From NCBI GenBank assembly GCA_026214975.1, contig JAOBSW010001225.1, forward strand, positions 62,001-126,000: a stretch of DNA of 64,000 nt, in the 5' to 3' direction. Source of the stretch: Gentiana macrophylla. Its lineage: Eukaryota > Streptophyta > Magnoliopsida > Gentianales > Gentianaceae. The notes below the pieces were generated by a model. It saw only the letters and a list, made by a program, of their open reading frames with translations. It was not told where the DNA came from and did not search any database. Position 1 is the stretch's first letter. Each line of letters begins with the position of its first letter. The translations under genes were made by a program, and so were the position numbers. Below are positions 62,126-64,000 of this stretch, piece by piece.

Positions 62126-64000
62126 GTGAATCGAGTGTTTATAAAATTAATGGTTCTTTGGGAGGAAATCAAGACAATTAGGCCAATGCCAGTTTGTTTT
62201 TGTGATCCACAATTCCATTGTAATGCAGTTAATACTATGGTGGATCATATGGAAACAGAACATGTGATGAAGTTCCTGAAAGGTTTGAGGGATGAGTTTG
62301 AGCCTATGGTTTCCCAGGAAATGTTAATGGTGCCATTCCCAGAGATTCATGGTGCCTTTGCAATGGCTATCGAATTTGAAAGGCAAAAGTTGTATGTGGC
62401 AAATAAGGCCAAGAATCAAGATTCAATGATTTTGATGATGCGGAAGAATGGACGGGGCCAAGGTCAGGCAGTCAACAGACAAGCATCTATGCCTGTCCAA
62501 AGTTCTAAGGCCAAGAATTCCAAGAGAATGTAGTGCAGTTTATGTGGATTCAATGGTCATACTGAAACAACATGCTACAAAAAGCATGGCTATCCACCTA
62601 GATTCAAGTCAAGAAAGGCTAATATGGTAGATCGGACAGACATGGATCAATCAGCAGAAAAAGATCAAGCCCACAGCAGGAAAAACAGGACTGCTAGTTC
62701 AGGGTTCTCAAATCTTACTACACAACATCTAGACAAGATGATGACTCTACTGAGTTCTGATTCCACCGGGTTTGCAGTTCACCAGATCAATGTTGTGAAC
62801 AATCATTTTCACATGTTCAAGGATCATGTGACTTAAATTTGATAAAACCTATCCAATGAATCTTGGACTCTTGTGTCAGAGATCACATTGTGGGTTCTTT
62901 AGACTATTAAGTAATCCCAAACTTGTATCCAATATACAAGTGGGATTACTAATCTAAATATTGCTTATGTATCTGCGTAATGTGTTATATATTCTTGGTT
63001 TTAAGTATAATTTGATTTCTTTACCATCCTTTATTAATGACTTCAAATGTGTAGTTATTTTTCTTTGCTAACAAATGTGTTTCTGAGGACAAAAGAAGGA
63101 CATGATTGGTTCAATTGAGTTGCACACATGATTATATGTTTTATTCTGACAACTTTGTCGAGAAGATTTGATGTTAATGTTGTTTATAATTCTATACAAG
63201 ATAACACTTTGTCCGATAAATTAGATGATGCTCTTTTATGGCATTATAGACCATGGCATCTATCAGATAAAAGATTACAAGTGATTAGTTATAAATCTAC
63301 TAATGTAAAGTATTGTGAACATGATTTGTGCTATGTTTGTCCTACGGCCAAGCTCAAGAAAAATCATTTTCCTTTAAGCACTACTAATGTGAATTCTATT
63401 TTTGATCTTGTTAATATTGACATTTGGGACCACTTTGAGGCAGCGGGGTGTAATCAGGCGATTCAGTCGATACTCTACAGGGATCGAGCTCGACTCGACT
63501 TAGAAAGTTCGGGCTCGAAACTCGGCTCGAGCTCGATCGAGCCATAAAAATCAAGATCGAACTCGACTCATGAAATACTCGATATATCTCGACTCATTCG
63601 TAAGCTCGATTATTTTCCTAGAATTCATTAATTTTTAATGAAATATGGAAAGATCAAGCTCGACTCGTTTAATACTCGACTCGAATAATATTTAAAAATA
63701 ATATTTTATAATAAATTTAACTAATTTAATTAATTAAATAATTATTTGATCAAGCTCGATTAAGCTCATGAGCTACTCGATTAATATATTTTAAAACTCG
63801 AGCTCGGCTCGGTTAATTGTCGAGTAGCTCGACTCGAGCTCGAACTTGAAAAAACCGAATCAGTCGATCTCTCTTGCTTGAGTCGAGTGCGAGTAACTCA
63901 CGAGTAGCCAATTCATTTATAACCCTAGGCAACACATCTTGTGAATGGGCGACAATATTTTCTCTGATTGTGAATGATTTTTCAAGATTTACTTGGTTTT
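62126..64000 (+). pseudogene. Ty1/copia retrotransposon fragment: gag and start of integrase
   Basis: Gag (62126-62533) shows R-P-M-P-V-C-F-C, V-M-K-F-L-K-G-L-R-D and A-M-A-I-E-F-E-R-Q-K; after a stop at 62531-62533 comes a CCHC knuckle C-S-L-C-G-F-N-G-H-T-E-T-T-C at about 62534-62575. Further on (63128-63440) the pre-integrase domain L-W-H-Y-R-P-W-H-L-S and C-Y-V-C-P-T-A-K lead to integrase text N-I-D-I-W-D-H-F, cut by the insertion at 63445. Integrase resumes after 63927 with a one-base shift near 63965 and N-D-F-S-R-F-T-W at the window edge. Copia elements have integrase before RT, fitting this order. The protease region is missing or unrecognisable between 62830 and 63130. Confidence 0.8.
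63445..63926. mobile_element. 482-bp hAT-like insertion rich in CTCGAG/ACTCGA
   Basis: Starts ggggtgtaatcaggcgattc and ends aattcatttataaccct, so the ends are imperfect inverted repeats of GGG(T)T-type. It is flanked by aggcagc (63438-63444) and aggcaac (63927-63933), a 7-bp duplication with one mismatch. The body is dense in ctcgactcg, gagctcg, aagctcga. Removal reunites the copia integrase reading frame. Confidence 0.65.

Overview
The window is a repeat-dense stretch of a flowering-plant nuclear genome, most likely a eudicot. Evidence: GT-AG introns, a RABG3-type Rab7 gene, a plant SWI3D gene, and nested plant transposons (an Athila-lineage Ty3/gypsy element with a tRNA-Asp primer site, a MuDR/MULE transposase, a Ty1/copia fragment, hAT-like pieces). 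I cannot name the species.

Layout. 1-3019: 3' part of a multi-exon Ulp1/C48-protease gene of transposon type, with four tandem copies of one small exon plus intron upstream and a frameshift just before the catalytic Cys. 3020-8056: a rearranged, duplicated cluster with three decayed genes carrying the plant transposon-protein domain (motif family I-V-[HR]-E-F-Y ... RG-V ... IN; PF20167 as I recall it), between arrays of palindromes GTC[CT]AAATTT[GA]GAC. 8313-28943: a solo LTR (TSD AGTTC) split by an 18.9-kb Athila-like retrotransposon on the minus strand (8883-27747, TSD GTAAG). That element has three LTR copies, a damaged gag-pol, and two extra genes downstream of integrase, both with the PF20167-type domain. 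29537-34024: a decayed MULE transposase gene on the minus strand, its promoter side loaded with GTCCAAATTTGGAC-type motifs. 36148-36512: remnant exons of a CHY1-like hydroxyacyl-CoA hydrolase. 36834-43478: a further LTR element lacking gag-pol, again with a PF20167-type gene, with one LTR partly inverted. 43479-48290: mostly repeats, including a TIR element with a 16-bp minisatellite. 48492-50829: intact Rab7 gene (+). 53067-61183: SWI3D chromatin-remodelling subunit gene (-), seven exons, with several apparent single-base frameshifts. 62126-64000: copia fragment interrupted by a 482-bp hAT-like insertion.

The most interesting signal is shared architecture, not a single gene. In at least three unrelated element families a family-specific, GC-rich or palindromic motif is iterated immediately upstream of TATA boxes. 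Within two LTR families the same motif recurs at the LTR promoter and at the separate internal promoter of that family's PF20167-type gene. These internal genes look like self-contained units (motif array, TATA, leader, 5'UTR intron next to the ATG). This resembles the logic of the VANC anti-silencing system of VANDAL transposons (an element-encoded protein recognising short motifs iterated in its own element), and suggests that PF20167-type proteins could be motif-specific regulators. This is inference. Two other conserved noncoding modules are shared by the two LTR families: a duplicated polypurine tract with an adjacent small hairpin, and a duplicated ~60-bp box with core ATAGGACATT(T)CGAGATA.

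The only genes likely to be functional are Rab7 and, if its frameshifts are assembly errors, SWI3D. Many lesions in the window are single-base indels, often in homopolymers or C/G-rich spots, so assembly error should be considered before pseudogene status is accepted.
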